From Clavulina sp. PMI_390 (taxonomy: Eukaryota > Basidiomycota > Agaricomycetes > Cantharellales > Hydnaceae), in contig WIDE01000021.1 of NCBI GenBank assembly GCA_015039315.1, forward strand, positions 220,075 to 284,074: a stretch of 64,000 nucleotides of DNA, read 5' to 3'. Shown piece after piece: positions 45,012 through 56,327 of the stretch. The first letter of the stretch is position 1, and each line of letters starts with the position of its first letter. The notes below the pieces were generated by a model that was given only the letters and a program-made list of their open reading frames with translations, did no database searches and was not told the DNA's origin. The position numbers were made by a program, and so were the translations under genes.

Positions 45012-46337
45012 AACGTTCGTTCTGTATTTGGCAATAGTGACGAACGGGTCAATATTATTGTCAAGAGTACCAGAAGAAATACGATTATCAGTGTGAATAG
45101 TGCTAGACATACGAAGAAGTATACTTGCTAGGCTAGTTCGTGAGGGGAGGACAGTAGACCCGGTAACGGTAGGCAAGGCCTTTTTATCATGTGGATTACC
45201 ATGTAACGGCGACGAAGGCCCGACCCCGATGTACAAAAACTCGGAGGAACAGACGTCAGATCACCATAGAGCTATTAATATCCTGGGGATATATACGCGG
45301 TCCCCTCCAGTGAGCGCTAAATGCACGGGATAGACAGGCTCGATAGTGTTGAGTTGATAGGGCCTGTACCTAGGAGGCTGAGCGTCGAGGATCGCAATTG
45401 TTCAAGGTAGGTTTTATATTGTCCTCTAAGCAGTTATTCACTTGATGATCTACCAGCGCGCCGAGTAACTGTCCCAACGCTGAGAAAGAGATTACCATGA
45501 GTCGGAAAAAAGTGGATGGCAAGCACCCAAGGTCATCGCCGAGTCGGAAAGATAGAGAGGATTAGCAGAAGCGACCGTACTAAAACGCCAGAGGCCACGA
45601 GTCCCAAGGAAACCCCTTACTGCCCCCAGAACAGACTTGGTACGAGTAGTACGAGCCCTGGTGTGGACGCGTGAAACGCGCCAGATGCTGGCAAATACAC
45701 CTCGGAGGCATCCAGCCCGAAATCTGAGAAATTACCTGTGAAGGGCGGATACCAAAAGAAAAACTAGAATTAATTTGTCGGAAGATAGGCGCTACGCAGA
45801 TCACAATAGCACTGATCATGTTTCTCCGAAGGAAGCCAAGATCAAGCAAGGTCTGCTGCCGGACTCGCCCACTTCTACCTGTTCTTGTGCAGATCTATCA
45901 TGTTGATACTGTGTTCGAATGCGCGCGTAATCGTTTCGGCCGAGCGAGGAGGCCCTCGACAAATGAGGCAGTCCCTGTCAAGAACAGAATGTAAAGAGAA
46001 GGGTAACATCAACAGAACCAAATACGACGACCTCCGTTGGCAATTTAGCAGAGGAGAATGAGCGGATCATCATCTCGCGAAATGTGGTTAACCATGTGCA
46101 AGCGCTCGTGAAGTGTATATTCGCCAAGGATCTAGACACCGTGCCCGGTTTTCTTATTTTTTTGCCACGACCCAGACGTCCTCTGGTTTTCTGTTCAATA
46201 CATTTCACTTTATAAAACATTATGAATCCTTAATTCTGGATAGGTTGAAGGTGCTACGGCCAATAGCCGGCTCCTTCACGCTAGTGATGCTCTACGAGAC
46301 GAAATTTCCCTCACAAAAGGAGCAGAGCGTTCAAACC
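45012..46337. other. Intergenic gap inside the SDR array
   Basis: 1.3 kb. The left part is the upstream region of SDR 4. The open frame at 45580-45849 (-) has no domain or splice support. I see no remnant of another SDR copy by eye and no transposon motif. Confidence 0.45.
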
Positions 46338-47230
46338 TTATACCATCGCTGCGCCGTTCACAGCGATAGTCTGCCCATTCACCCATGCCGCCTCCTCGGT
46401 ACACAGAAACTTCACTGTCCCCGAAATTTCCTCCGGCTTGCCCAATCTCCCTGATGGAGCCCACTTCTCGATGAAGCTAACCATCTCATCGGTCTTGCCT
46501 TCAAAGAATCCGTCTGTGGCCGTTGGACCTGGTGATACCGTATTCACGGTGATCCCACGCCTACCAAGGTCCTTGGCGAGCACACGCGACATTTGTTCGA
46601 TGGCGCCTTTCGTGGAAGCGTACAGGAGGTGTGTAGGAGGGATTTGGGTGTGGAATGTGAGTGATGAAGAGAAGAGGATGATGCGTCCGCCTGAAGGGAT
46701 GTGTGGCGCTGCTTCCTGTTGATGTGTAGGAACGACCCAGTGAGTCATAGATTAATAAAGTGCTATGACTGGTAGGTTCGCACGAACCTGGATCATGAAA
46801 TAGACACCCTTTACGTTCAAATTAAACGCTTCATCAAATAGGGCCTCCGTGGTATCGTTGAGACCAGTATTTCCGTAGATCTTTCCCGCATTGCAGATTA
46901 GAAAATCAATCTTGCCATATTGCTTGACAGTTTGGTCCACGAGAGACTTGACGTCAGCAAGGATGCCAACATTGGCCTGGATGGCTACGGCAGAAGAGGT
47001 GTTGCTGGTGAGGGTGTGGATCTCATGCACTGTGGCGTCGGCGGGGCCTTTCGAGCGAGAGTAGTTGACAATGACTGTGGCGCCGTCCTTAGCAAGGGCA
47101 AGAGAGATAGCTTTGCCGATTCCTGCAGATCACATTGCATCTGTGAGTATGTTCAAGAAGTCATGATAAAACTACAAGGAATACCTTGAGAACCACCAGT
47201 GACAATAGCGACTTTTCCGGCCAAAGACAT
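46338..47230 (-). CDS. Short-chain dehydrogenase/reductase, copy 5
   Basis: 252-residue SDR with the standard layout; exon 3 is 46338-46715. MSLAGKVAIVTGGSQ joins GIGKAISLALAKDG. NYSRSKGPADATV, ICNAGKIYGNTGLND, LNVKG, FSSSLTFHTQIPP and YASTKGAIEQMSRV follow; the end is NGQTIAVNGAAMV. It is closest to copies 1 and 6 (both GKIYG type). The catalytic residues are intact. Its upstream region is clearly homologous to that of copy 6. Confidence 0.92.
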
Positions 47231-47419
47231 GATGATGGTTCGATACCAGTGAACAAATCTAAGTCCGGGGGGGACCAGTATCAGCCATTGCACAAGGAGA
47301 GTAACGAGGACAGAACACTGAAGGGAGTGGACGGCAGTATCCAGAGACATACATAGACTTCGTAGGTTGACTTGAGCGAGAGGACAACTGGATGTCTTCA
47401 CCGTGAGCAATGTAGGGCC

Positions 47420-47426
47420 ATTTATA
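47420..47426 (-). promoter_or_regulatory. TATA-like box of SDR 5
   Basis: Reads TATAAAT on the sense strand, 190 bases upstream of the ATG. The SDR 6 gene has TATAAAA at the same place in an aligned promoter, which supports it. A gtatgtctc near 47345-47353 on the sense strand may start a leader intron. Confidence 0.55.
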
Positions 47427-47580
47427 GGTGGGATTATTGAATTGAACGGATCAGGTCTGGTGGAGGTCATGGCTACTATGGGGTGGAGGTTTGAGAATAA
47501 GCAGCATGTGGTGAGTCACGAATTCAGGCAGTGAGGTCAACGATGATGATGGGAAAACTCAAGCGACGTCAGAGCAAATC
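47420..47580 (-). repeat. Duplicated promoter block, SDR 5
   Basis: Similar over about 150 bases to 49379-49550 upstream of SDR 6. Shared plus-strand strings include attgaacg, ggtggaggtcatgg and ccttctcacg in the same order. The gene duplication included its promoter. Confidence 0.7.
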
Positions 47581-48285
47581 ATGAGTGGCCGTTCCTTCTC
47601 ACGCCCAGCTTCTGTCCATTCCTCGCTCTCCAAATGAGAAAGCCAGAGGCCATCTAGACAAGAGGGATTTTGCAAGCGTTTCGACGCATTTGACGCCGAA
47701 TATAACTAGACTGGCTTGTAGTAGCAGGACGCATGAAGTTGAGGAACGTATGACGCGTGTGTGCCTCAAATCGTTTCGGACCCCCTCGAGACCTTGTGAA
47801 GGATCGGGCTGTTGCTACGCTACATTTATATACGCGCATCAAAAAATCATCAAAAGAAGGGGGCGGCATTCTCCAAATTTGGGCGGAGCTCTTTCTCCAA
47901 CACCGGTCGGCGACGGCAAACCAGGTCTCTCCACAACGATCCCAAGACAGTGGTAGTCGCTCGCCGGTCAAGATATCGGTCCGTGTAATATGATGATGTA
48001 ACATAGCCCCCAGCTTGATGGCCTGACGCAGTCGCATTGATTGTCTCTCTTCTCAGGTTGATGATATACACAGTCAACGGTCAGTCGAATAGATGGACTG
48101 AGGGATGTTCTATTTCTGCTGCTATTCTTTATGCTCCCTCAGCCAGGAATTCAGAATCCTCCGTTTTTATTTATGCATTTGCTCGCTCGTACAGTTATAT
48201 AGTGCTATGGCTAACTCCTATCTAGACACGATGGAAGGCCCACTACCAATTGCTACTATGTCCGCATTGCATGAAAGCATGGTCG
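47581..48285. other. Intergenic between SDR 5 and SDR 6
   Basis: 3' flank of SDR 6 and far-upstream part of SDR 5. Short open frames only; none recognised. Confidence 0.45.
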
Positions 48286-49168
48286 TCAAACCATACCACC
48301 ACCATTCACGGCGATATTCTGCCCGTTCACCCATGCTGCTTCCTCGGTACACAAAAATTTGACCGTCCCCGCGATCTCCTCCGGCTTGCCTAACCTTGCA
48401 GACGGAGCCCACCTCTCGATGAAGTTAATCATCTGCTCCGTCTTGCCCTCGAAGAACCCATCCGTTGCTGTTGGCCCAGGAGATACGGTGTTGACGGTGA
48501 TTCCGCGCCTACCGAGATCCTTGGCAAGGACACGCGTCATTTGCTCGATGGCGCCTTTTGTGGAGGCGTAGAGTAGGTAGGAAGGAGGAATTTGAGAATT
48601 GAAAGTTAAGGAAGAGGAGAAAAGGATGATGCGTCCGCCAGTGGGGATATGTGGTGCCGCTTCCTGTAAGTTAGGGTGAGGGATTGGGTAGCGACCGATG
48701 GGCACGTGCATCGAAGGCACGAACCTGAACCATGAAGTAGACACCCTTTACGTTCACGTTGAACGCCTCATCAAACAACGCTTCAGTAGTGTCCTTGAGA
48801 TCTACATTTCCATAGATCTTTCCTGCGTTGCACACAAGAATGTCGATCTTGCCAAATTGCTTGACAGTCTGATTGACGAGAGACTCGACGTCTGCAAGCA
48901 CGCCAACATTGGCCTGAATAGCCACAGCAGAAGAGGCATTGCCAGTGAGGGCGTGAATTTCCTGCACAGTAGCATCGGCAGGACCCTGGGAGCGCGAGTA
49001 GTTGACCACGACAGTAGCACCGTCTTTGGCGAGAGCAAGAGAGATGGCTTTGCCAATCCCTGTCCATGAGAACCGCTCTATTAGCTTCTTGATATCGTAC
49101 GAATAAAAGCAATCAAGCGCACCTTGAGAACCACCAGTGACAACAGCTACTTTTCCAGTCAAAGACAT
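48286..49168 (-). CDS. Short-chain dehydrogenase/reductase, copy 6
   Basis: 252-residue SDR; exon 3 is 48286-48663. MSLTGKVAVVTGGSQ with donor G|gtgcgc joins GIGKAISLALAKDG. NYSRSQGPADATV, VCNAGKIYGNVDLKD, NVNVKG, FSSSLTFNSQIPP and YASTKGAIEQM follow, ending NGQNIAVNGGGMV. All catalytic residues are present. It is nearly identical to copy 1 in the core (GKIYG, DGFFEGKTEQ), though copy 1 lies 33 kb away on the other strand, so the two arrays probably share a recent ancestor. Confidence 0.93.
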
Positions 49169-49378
49169 GATGTTGGTTCTATGTAGCGTTGGGCAAATCC
49201 ACCAAGCAACGAATGAGTCATAATCAAAGTCAATCATTTTCGACAAAAGGGTACAAGAAGGGGGCATGATCAGCCTTTCAAGTGTTAATAGACAACATAG
49301 TAGATGTGAAGAGACATACTTGCTAGGTTATTTCGTGAGGGGAGGGGTGGATGCGGTAGCCATATGCGATCTCAAGCC

Positions 49379-49385
49379 TTTTATA
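49379..49385 (-). promoter_or_regulatory. TATA-like box of SDR 6
   Basis: TATAAAA on the sense strand, 211 bases upstream of the ATG. The leader between them probably contains an intron: sense gtatgtctcttc near 49316-49322 to an ag just before the aaccaac that precedes the ATG. Confidence 0.55.
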
Positions 49386-49550
49386 TGGCGGGATTACTGA
49401 ATTGAACGAGTCAGGTCCGGTGGAGGTCATGGTAATTGTGAAGTGGAGGTTTGGGTATGCAGGCAGCACGGATGAGTCATGGAGGATTTGAAAGCAAAGC
49501 GACATCGGCACAAATAAGCAGTCACTCAGACCTTCTCACGTCCAGTCTGG
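49379..49550 (-). repeat. Duplicated promoter block, SDR 6
   Basis: Partner of the block at 47420-47580. It includes the TATA-like box and the ggtggaggtcatgg string and keeps order and spacing. Confidence 0.7.
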
Positions 49551-49848
49551 TTGATTTCTTCTCTGTATTGTTGGAGTTCTGCACTCCCGGCTAGGCTTAG
49601 GTAGTGTTCGATCGTACATTACATGTGTAGGAGCGATGATATATTCTAGCTCCAAAGATGGCAGCCGGATGTGTTCGAATTGGCAGTGAACATTTTCTCG
49701 TGGACTAGGTTGGTTCAAAAAGGGAATGAGGCAAAACTACGACTTCGTGGAGACATAGGCTTCATTGGTAGAGTGGGTTAATTTCATGAGAATTCCAGAG
49801 AACCTTATGTATCTAGGACTGCGATGATTACAAGATGTGTCATGGTCC

Positions 49849-50216
49849 TCACATAATTGCTGCACTGTTCACGGAAATGTTTTGCGCATTGGTCCATGCC
49901 GCGTTGTCCTTGCACAAAAACTTGACCGACCCCCGCGGTTTCTTCTGGCTTGCACGGCCTACCAGATGGAGCCTACCTCCCAATGAAGCTAACCATCCGC
50001 CGTGACCTGCACTTGGGGAATCCATCGTTTGCCGTTGGACCAGGCGATATTGTGTTCGGGGTGATTCCACGCTTGTCGAGGTGCTTGGAGAGAACGCATA
50101 TCATTTCTTTGACTGCTTCTTTCATAGAGTCATAGAGTATGAAGGAGGGAGGGATTTGGGAGTTGAAAGTGAATGACGAGGAGAAATGAATGATACGTCA
50201 TGAGGTCGGATGCTTC
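49849..50216 (-). pseudogene. SDR exon-3 pseudogene, copy 7
   Basis: Remnant of the third exon of an SDR like its neighbours. Recognisable pieces are VSPGPTA-like PGPTANDGF, VSFIG, APSGRP and VKFLCKDNAAW, then TNAQNISVNSAAIM with a stop at 49849-49851. It carries a TAG at 49973-49975 where the other copies have Trp (EKWAP), a frame change in the G-rich run near 49930, and loss of the GGRIILFSSS segment. I found no exon 1 or 2 in the 600 bases upstream. It marks the end of the array and is not expected to encode an enzyme. Confidence 0.85.
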
Positions 50217-50858
50217 AGATGGAGACACGCCGAGCTGATTCCACGTATGAGAGATGAGAAGAGCTTCCAAATTCATTAAGATCAAACTAGTGCCGTTAGA
50301 TTGGTCGAGACCGTTCTATTCATTGCCAAAACCGCTGTGTTCTACAGGAGAAAGAATAAGCATACATATAGTAAGCAAAACTCCATAATTGAGAATCTGC
50401 ACCATTTTGGAGGGTAAAGAAAAGCCCGAAGAGTAGCATTGCATTATACTTCATACAATACTAGCTCTCCTTTCGCGTCGAAGTAGCAGTATTCTGAGAC
50501 AAAGAGTCTAGTAGTCTTTGAAGGGTGGCAATGTCTGATCCACTGTCGGCACCCTTGGCTTGGGCTCGCGCTCTGAATGCCGGAACAAATTCGGCCAAGG
50601 TGCCTGATACATCCAAGCTTCAATGCGTGACAAAAGAGTGCCTTAGCTGGAAGCACCCACTTTGAGCCTCCTGACGTTTCACCGTGCTTCCCACGGTCTG
50701 CTCAATCCTTAGAGGGGGCGAGATTTGCAGACTTTCTGACATAGCGAGAGAGCGAACAGGGCTGGTTGTCGCCGAGCTGTCGATCGTGTGTGGCACAAAA
50801 AAGTCAAGAAACGTGTGACACCGTCGAACACGGTGTGACAGTCATCCAATCGCCCAAC
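50217..50858. other. Intergenic, no gene seen
   Basis: Between the SDR pseudogene and the zinc-finger gene. No domain-bearing frame; it contains the promoter of the rightward zinc-finger gene. Confidence 0.5.
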
Positions 50859-52019
50859 ATGAATAAACGGCGTCGACAATCTAGCCCTCGATCGTCCCTT
50901 CTTCTTGGTCAACAAGCTCTCGCTGACTCACAGGCCGAGAGTTCCACTGATGCTCCTGTATCTCCGAGCAATAAAGTGCTGAGGACTTCGGCAGAACCCG
51001 AGAATGAGATCGATCACGAGAGCCATGAGGCGAACATGCCCTCTTCCTCCTCTTCCGCTCCTCGGAATCGAACTGTGATGGCACCCCGGGCTACCCAAAC
51101 TGGCGCTTTGAGATGTTCGCTTCCCCCCACGTGCTCTGGGTATGGCAAGGAGCTGTCGTTCAAGACGGCTGCTGATATGGAACGACATCATGCAACCTAT
51201 CACACACATACGTGCCTGGAAGCGGGATGTGGCACTGTGTTTCCAGATGCGAGGTATCTATCTTTGGTGAGGGTTCTCGAACGATGTGTCTTGATGTCAC
51301 AAGGAATGCTAAAAGGCCCCCTGCCTCACCCAACCACCGCCAATCTTGATAGCACCAAGCCGAATGTCATGACCCATTGACCGCTATTCGGAAGGAGCGT
51401 GGGGAGAAAACGGTATGACCTTATGACCATATATGTCCTTGAGTGATCTCCGTTTATGTTCGTTCTCCGTTTCTAGTTCCAGTGCTTTGTCGAGACCTGC
51501 ACGCGCAAGTTTTCAACTCCGAAGACACGTCGTCTTCACCTCATTGAAGCACATGGCTACCCAGCCGAGTTCTTCTTCGCTATCACGAATAGGGGTGTTG
51601 GCGGCTTGCTTGAACGATGGGGAGAGGGTGCTAGTTTGATTCGCGGTAAATGGAAGGAACGACCTGACCCTTCAGGGCAGTCCCCTGGCAAGGATGATGC
51701 TGCGAATATGGCAGTAGATGGCGATGAAGATAGTGATGATGACGAAATGGCAGAGGATGTGCCCAACAAGGTGGCTGCTGCCACCCCTCCAGAGCGGCTG
51801 ATGCAGCCACGCAGTGTCCAGCGACCACAGAAACCTGCACCCCCAAAAAACACTCCCAGCAATCTATCAAACCCTGGTGCACCTAAGACGCGCACAAGCC
51901 AAACATCCTCGGCATCGATGGACGTTGATGACTTGACATCAACGATGACCTCTCTCTCACTTGTACCACGCTCTATCCATTTTGGAAGAGGGAAACCAAC
52001 CCCACTTGGGAATCGCTGA
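50859..52019 (+). CDS. C2H2 zinc-finger protein of the ZNF511 type
   Basis: Three-exon gene starting MNKRRRQSSPRSSLLLGQQA at 50859; the frame is open further upstream but without an ATG. A disordered N-terminus leads to atypical C2H2 fingers: LRCSLPPTCSGYGKELSF with MERHHATYHTH, then CLEAGCGTVFPDARYLSLHQ with AECHDP, and FQCFVETCTRKFSTPKTRRL with HLIEAHGYPAEFFF. That trio followed by a Phe-rich patch is typical of ZNF511. After an acidic stretch (DGDEDSDDDEMAEDV) the protein ends VPRSIHFGRGKPTPLGNR, a tail seen in fungal members. ZNF511 has no firmly established function; nucleic-acid binding is inference from the fingers. Confidence 0.82.
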
Positions 52020-52275
52020 ATATAGCGGAGCTTTGGAGCCCGAGGCAACCCATTGCCCTACTTTCGCTGACTTTCGTCTACAATCAGGAACCAATATGCT
52101 GGACTGTTCCTGTGCCCTTCTCGTCCCGAACACATTTCTGTTCCATGACATATTCAGAGGCTTCAATACCAAATGAATTATCATTTTGTTTCCGCTGGTC
52201 GTATGCGCAGTGAAAGCGAATCAACTAGATATCGAGCCTTCAGTCTCAATATTGACATCAACTGGGCTAACTGCC

Positions 52276-53026
52276 TCAAGACATTTGGCTGAAAGGGAGA
52301 AGAGTCCCGAACTCCACCTCGACAATCTTCCCAGATCCACCCTTGTCTTGGCTCGCTAGACGGGCGGAGTCATAATAGTTTCCCGCGATCATGAGAATGG
52401 GCATGTCAGACGTGCAGAATTCTCTGATAACTAGGGGATGGTAAAAAGGAACATATGGTAATCAGAGTCAAGATTTTGCAAATTAGTACGTTAGGGTGAG
52501 TACTGACATTGCCGACATATGCCGCAAGGGGAGATGGGTGCAGGGATATCTCTGTACCTGCGTTATTTGAGTCGCATCAACGGTACAAAACAAATTGAAC
52601 GTACGCCACAACGGCCAATGCCTTGAATTCTGTCATCCCATTGCTCTGATCATCAGAAACATCAAGGAAGCGAAGGCATTCGGGATGAAGATGTGGACGA
52701 TCATCAAATAGACGAGAATAGTCGAGATTGACTTGATGATGGGAAACATACCACCGCTTTTACAAGTGCCGTTCTTTCAGCACATATAGTGAGTCCTAGC
52801 AGTAATGTATCAAAGACTTGGCGTCAGGTGCTGGGCATGGAGAAGCACTTACGGGAAGTGACTTACCATAGCTCGCGTTGTCCACGCTGCATCCTCCGAT
52901 GATGGCCCCTGAACGCGTTAGCAGTGCTGCTCCCACCCTGAAATTCGAATGACGATTATATGCAAATTCTTTAGCTGCGAACGCTGCATCGATCAACGCT
53001 TCCCGTTCTGCTTGTGTGAGGGCCAT
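52276..53026 (-). CDS. Cytidine deaminase, copy 1
   Basis: Zinc enzyme of pyrimidine salvage that converts cytidine/deoxycytidine to uridine/deoxyuridine. Starts MALTQAEREALIDAAFAAKE at 53026. Motifs: NFRVGAALLTRSGAIIGGCS, VDNASYG joined by a canonical intron (G|gtaagt) to LTICAERTALVKAV with the catalytic CAE, and ISPCGICRQ with the zinc cysteines. The last exon gives FIREFCTSDMPILMIAG and ends GTLLPFSQMS. Five or so short introns. Convergent with the ZNF511-type gene. A second, diverged copy lies at 55594-56327 on the other strand, beyond the DnaJ gene. Confidence 0.9.
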
Positions 53027-53274
53027 GTTCCCACGCTGAAGTGAGGCTACATTTATTGCATTGAGTACCAAAAAAATCTACTGCATTAGCTAAGAAAAAG
53101 ATGATGGCGAGATGAGGAAAGAAGCTACTATGCATGGCCAGAGTGATCATCTAGTATGACCAATTGCCCAGATCGTGAAGTTCAAGGATGACTGAAAAGG
53201 TATCTCCACCTCCAGTGAGGCCAGCTGGAACCAGAGTTGAGATGCAAATGAATGAATGATTGAGGTACGATGTC

Positions 53275-55435
53275 CTAGAATCCGAAACCACCGCCGTGGA
53301 ACCCTCCTCCCCTTCCGCCACCGAACGGCGAGCCTCCACCCATCCCGCCCATACCACCACCACCACCGAACGCCCCGAACATCGCTGCGAGATCAGCCTG
53401 GCTCATCCCACCCATTCCACCTCCCATGCCACCGCCTTCGCCCATCTGGCCATCCTCATCTGCGCCGGAGTCGTACCGCGCTCGTCGCTGAGGGTCCGAG
53501 AGAACTGCGTGAGCCTCAACGACGAGCTTGAACTTCTCTTCGTCACCACCTTTGTCAGGGTGGTGAATAAGGGATTCGCGGCGGTAGGCCTTCTTGATTT
53601 CGAGCTCGGTGCAGTCCTTCTTGAGCCTAATGACATCGAAGGAACGAGGGTGGTTAAGATTCGAGGGAACGAGAGCAATCAGTAAACAGTTCAAGGAGAG
53701 GGAATGTTGAAATAGTGATGAGACACACTTGAGGATTTTATAGTAGTCCTTCCCTTTACTCCTCTTCAACGCAACCTCCGCCTTTTGGATCTCCCTTTCG
53801 AGCGCCTTTTGTTCTGCTGCGCTTCCCTCGACCATACTAGATTCCAACGCCAGTTTGAAATCCTCAATGGCCTCTTGGTACTCTTCCTTGTCGAGATGGA
53901 TACGAGCACGAGTGCGAAGCGTCTTGAAGTAGTCAGGGTGTAGGTTGAGGGACAAGTTGACGTCATCCATAGCCTCATCATATCGTTCAAGCTAGAATGG
54001 GAATAAAATAAGAATCATTATATCAGGGACCCAGCATAATGCGATTCAGAAGCGCAAATGCGCACCTTCAGCAGTGCCGATGCTCGGTTGTTCAGCACCA
54101 AGGCGTAAATTTGTCCACCCTCGCCTTCCTCGGGCTTCTGCCCAATGGCCTCCAGGGTAGCGGTGTACTTGTTCACAGCTTCCGCATTCCTCGCTCCCTT
54201 GAACGCAACATTGCCCTCCTCTTTGAGCTTCTCAATCTCTCGAGCCCGCCGTAAGAGTAACCGTGCTCGGCTGTATTCGGGGTCGAGACGGAGGGCGTTT
54301 TGAAGGTGTTGGATGGAGGAGGGGATTTGATTTGTTAGGAAGAGGACGAGTGCACGGATGGTAAGGACTTCAGGGGAGCTCGGTTCTAACCGCAGGGCAT
54401 CACTGAAGGTGGGGGAATCCACGCAAGAATGAGTCAGAGATCGGGATAACAAGCCACGAACAATGAAAGAAAGTGAAATACACACGTCGCGGCACTTGTG
54501 GCGGAGTCCCATCTTCTCCGTCGAATCTCGATCTCGATCTTCCAACATCTCCACTCAACAGGGATGCTGCCATCGACGATTTTTTCGGCGTTCTCAAGTG
54601 CAACCCTTGCCATGACCCACTCGCCATTCTGTGCTGCCCGCTTATACTTTTCCAGATGATCTTCTAGCGATGCAGCCTTCTGTCGCAGTTGGATGGCTTG
54701 CATGTTGTTCGGCTCGAGGTCGAGGATGGTGGCAATAGTAGTGCGGGTTTGTGATGGCTGGCCCAATGCTAATTGACATCTTGCAAGACGAAGAAGCGTT
54801 TTGGATTGGGGATTTGCGCGTTGTAGGTGTGCTGCCGCTTGGCAGTCCTCGAGGGCGACTTTGTATCGCTTCAGTGCCATGTACGAGGAAGCTCGGTTTG
54901 TCAGATACGTAGGTTCTTTATCGTTGAGCTCTATATGATGTCAAAGTAAAAGTCGATAAGCAGTTAGTGGTAGTAACTATGTATGGACAGCCTCGAAGGT
55001 TATGGGGCTCACGATGCGCTTTTGTGTAGAGATCGATAGCATTCCCATAACGTTGTTGCTTGAATTGGACGTTGCCTTCTTCTTTATAGCGCTCGGCGAC
55101 AACAACTGGATCTTCTTCGGGTTCAGGTTCTGCCTCCTCCTCCTCCTCCTCCTCCTCTTCATCGTCATCCTCTTCCTCCCCAGATTCAGCATCGGAGAGC
55201 TCTTCCTCGGACGATCCTGAAGATCCGGCGCCATTCTTCCCATTGGTATCATCCGCGGAAAGAGTAGCCTCGGAGGTGGTTGCAGAAGACGAAGCCCTAA
55301 GGAGCAGATGCACGCGAGCAAAGAGAGCAAAAAAGTCAGCCACAAAGTTCTCTAGCTCAAGGCCAGGTAAGCGCTCAGGAAAGCTATTCACGCAGGCTTC
55401 TTGAGTGTTGGCTCAAGGTCTTCTGGTCTCGGCAT
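53275..55435 (-). CDS. TPR/J-domain co-chaperone of the DNAJC7 type
   Basis: Hsp70/Hsp90 co-chaperone. Exon 1 encodes MPRPEDLEPTLKKPA (ATG 55435). An acidic low-complexity run of Asp and Glu at 55130-55190 precedes multiple TPR repeats: AERYKEEGNVQFKQQRYGNA, EPTYLTNRASSYMALKRYKV, SPEVLTIRALVLFLTNQIPS, EIEKLKEEGNVAFKGARNAE and NNRASALLKLERYDEAMDDV. The J domain has YYKILK, CTELEIKKAYRRESLIHHPD (with the essential HPD) and KGGDEEKFKLVVEAHAVLSD. A Gly/Met/Phe-rich tail ends GGGFHGGGFGF. This order, TPRs then J domain, is that of DNAJC7/Tpr2, which moves clients between Hsp90 and Hsp70. Confidence 0.93.
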
Positions 55436-55593
55436 CTTCTAAGACGGTGATAACAGGGGTGGCAGAGGGGATGCGCGGCGAGGGTGGACTCTGAAGGCTT
55501 CGGTGGAATTCTGTGAGGCCGCTGTGACAAACTTGTCACACTCCTATTGCATTGCCTCCTGACTCGATTGACTTGCCGGCCCACCTGAACAAA
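55436..55593. promoter_or_regulatory. Shared divergent promoter, DNAJC7-like / cytidine deaminase 2
   Basis: 158 bases between the two divergent ATGs, with no room for separate promoters. No TATA box obvious. Confidence 0.55.
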
Positions 55594-56327
55594 ATGTCGA
55601 CCCTCACTGCCACCCAACGCACCGAGCTTATCGCTGCAGCTTTCCAGGCCAAGGAGGGATCTTATAGTCCTTATTCGAAATTCAGAGTTGGTGCTGCATT
55701 TCTGAGTAGCAATGATGAAATCATCAAGGGCGCGAATATCGAAAATGCTAGCTATGGAGAGTTGCTGCTTGTCTCGATCGGTCATAAACTCTGGCTTATT
55801 TGACCCGATTTGTGTACTTCAGGCGGGACGATATGTGCTGAAAGGACTGCTCTCGTGAAAGCTGTTGTGAGTTGCCCCTGGCCTCACTGCCTAGTTGATA
55901 GGTAGCTTATGGAGATATTAGAGCGAAGGCATCAAGTCATTCAAGGCCCTCGCTGTCGTTACGTAGGCGCTGTTTAGCGATCGAAATTTTGGGCCGAGCC
56001 GCTAACGTGAATCTATTATCGTCGATTCCAGCGACGTCAATGAAGCCATCTCACCTTGTGGGATGTGCAGGCAGTGTGAGCAACTTCAGCTACCTTATAT
56101 GACCTCCCATCCTCTTATATAGGTTTTCTAATGTCATAGTCATCCGTGAGTTCTGCGCGCTGGGAATGCCGGTCTTGATGGTTCCTGCGGATTATTCTGC
56201 GGAGCACCCTACTGGACGATCGGATGGGTCGGGGAAGATTATCGACATCACGTTCGGCGAGCTCTTGCCTCTGAGTTTTGGCCCTGAACATCTGGAGCTC
56301 CCTCGAGGAGGCTCAAGTGCGCCTTGA
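55594..56327 (+). CDS. Cytidine deaminase, copy 2 (non-canonical first donor)
   Basis: Paralogue of the gene at 52276-53026. MSTLTATQRTELIAAAFQAK, SKFRVGAAFLSSNDEIIKG and NIENASYG are followed by GTICAERTALVKAV (catalytic CAE), SEGIKSFKALAVVT, DVNEAISPCGMCRQ and FIREFCALGMPVLMVPADYS; TGA at 56325-56327. Intron phases match copy 1. After the NASYG codons, where copy 1 has G|gtaagt, this copy reads G|gagagt, so the expected GT donor is GA. A GT at 55781 would keep the frame but insert seven residues (ELLLVSI) next to the active site and leave a 42-nt intron. The C-terminal tail is longer than in copy 1 (HLELPRGGSSAP). Either unusual splicing or incipient decay. Confidence 0.82.
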
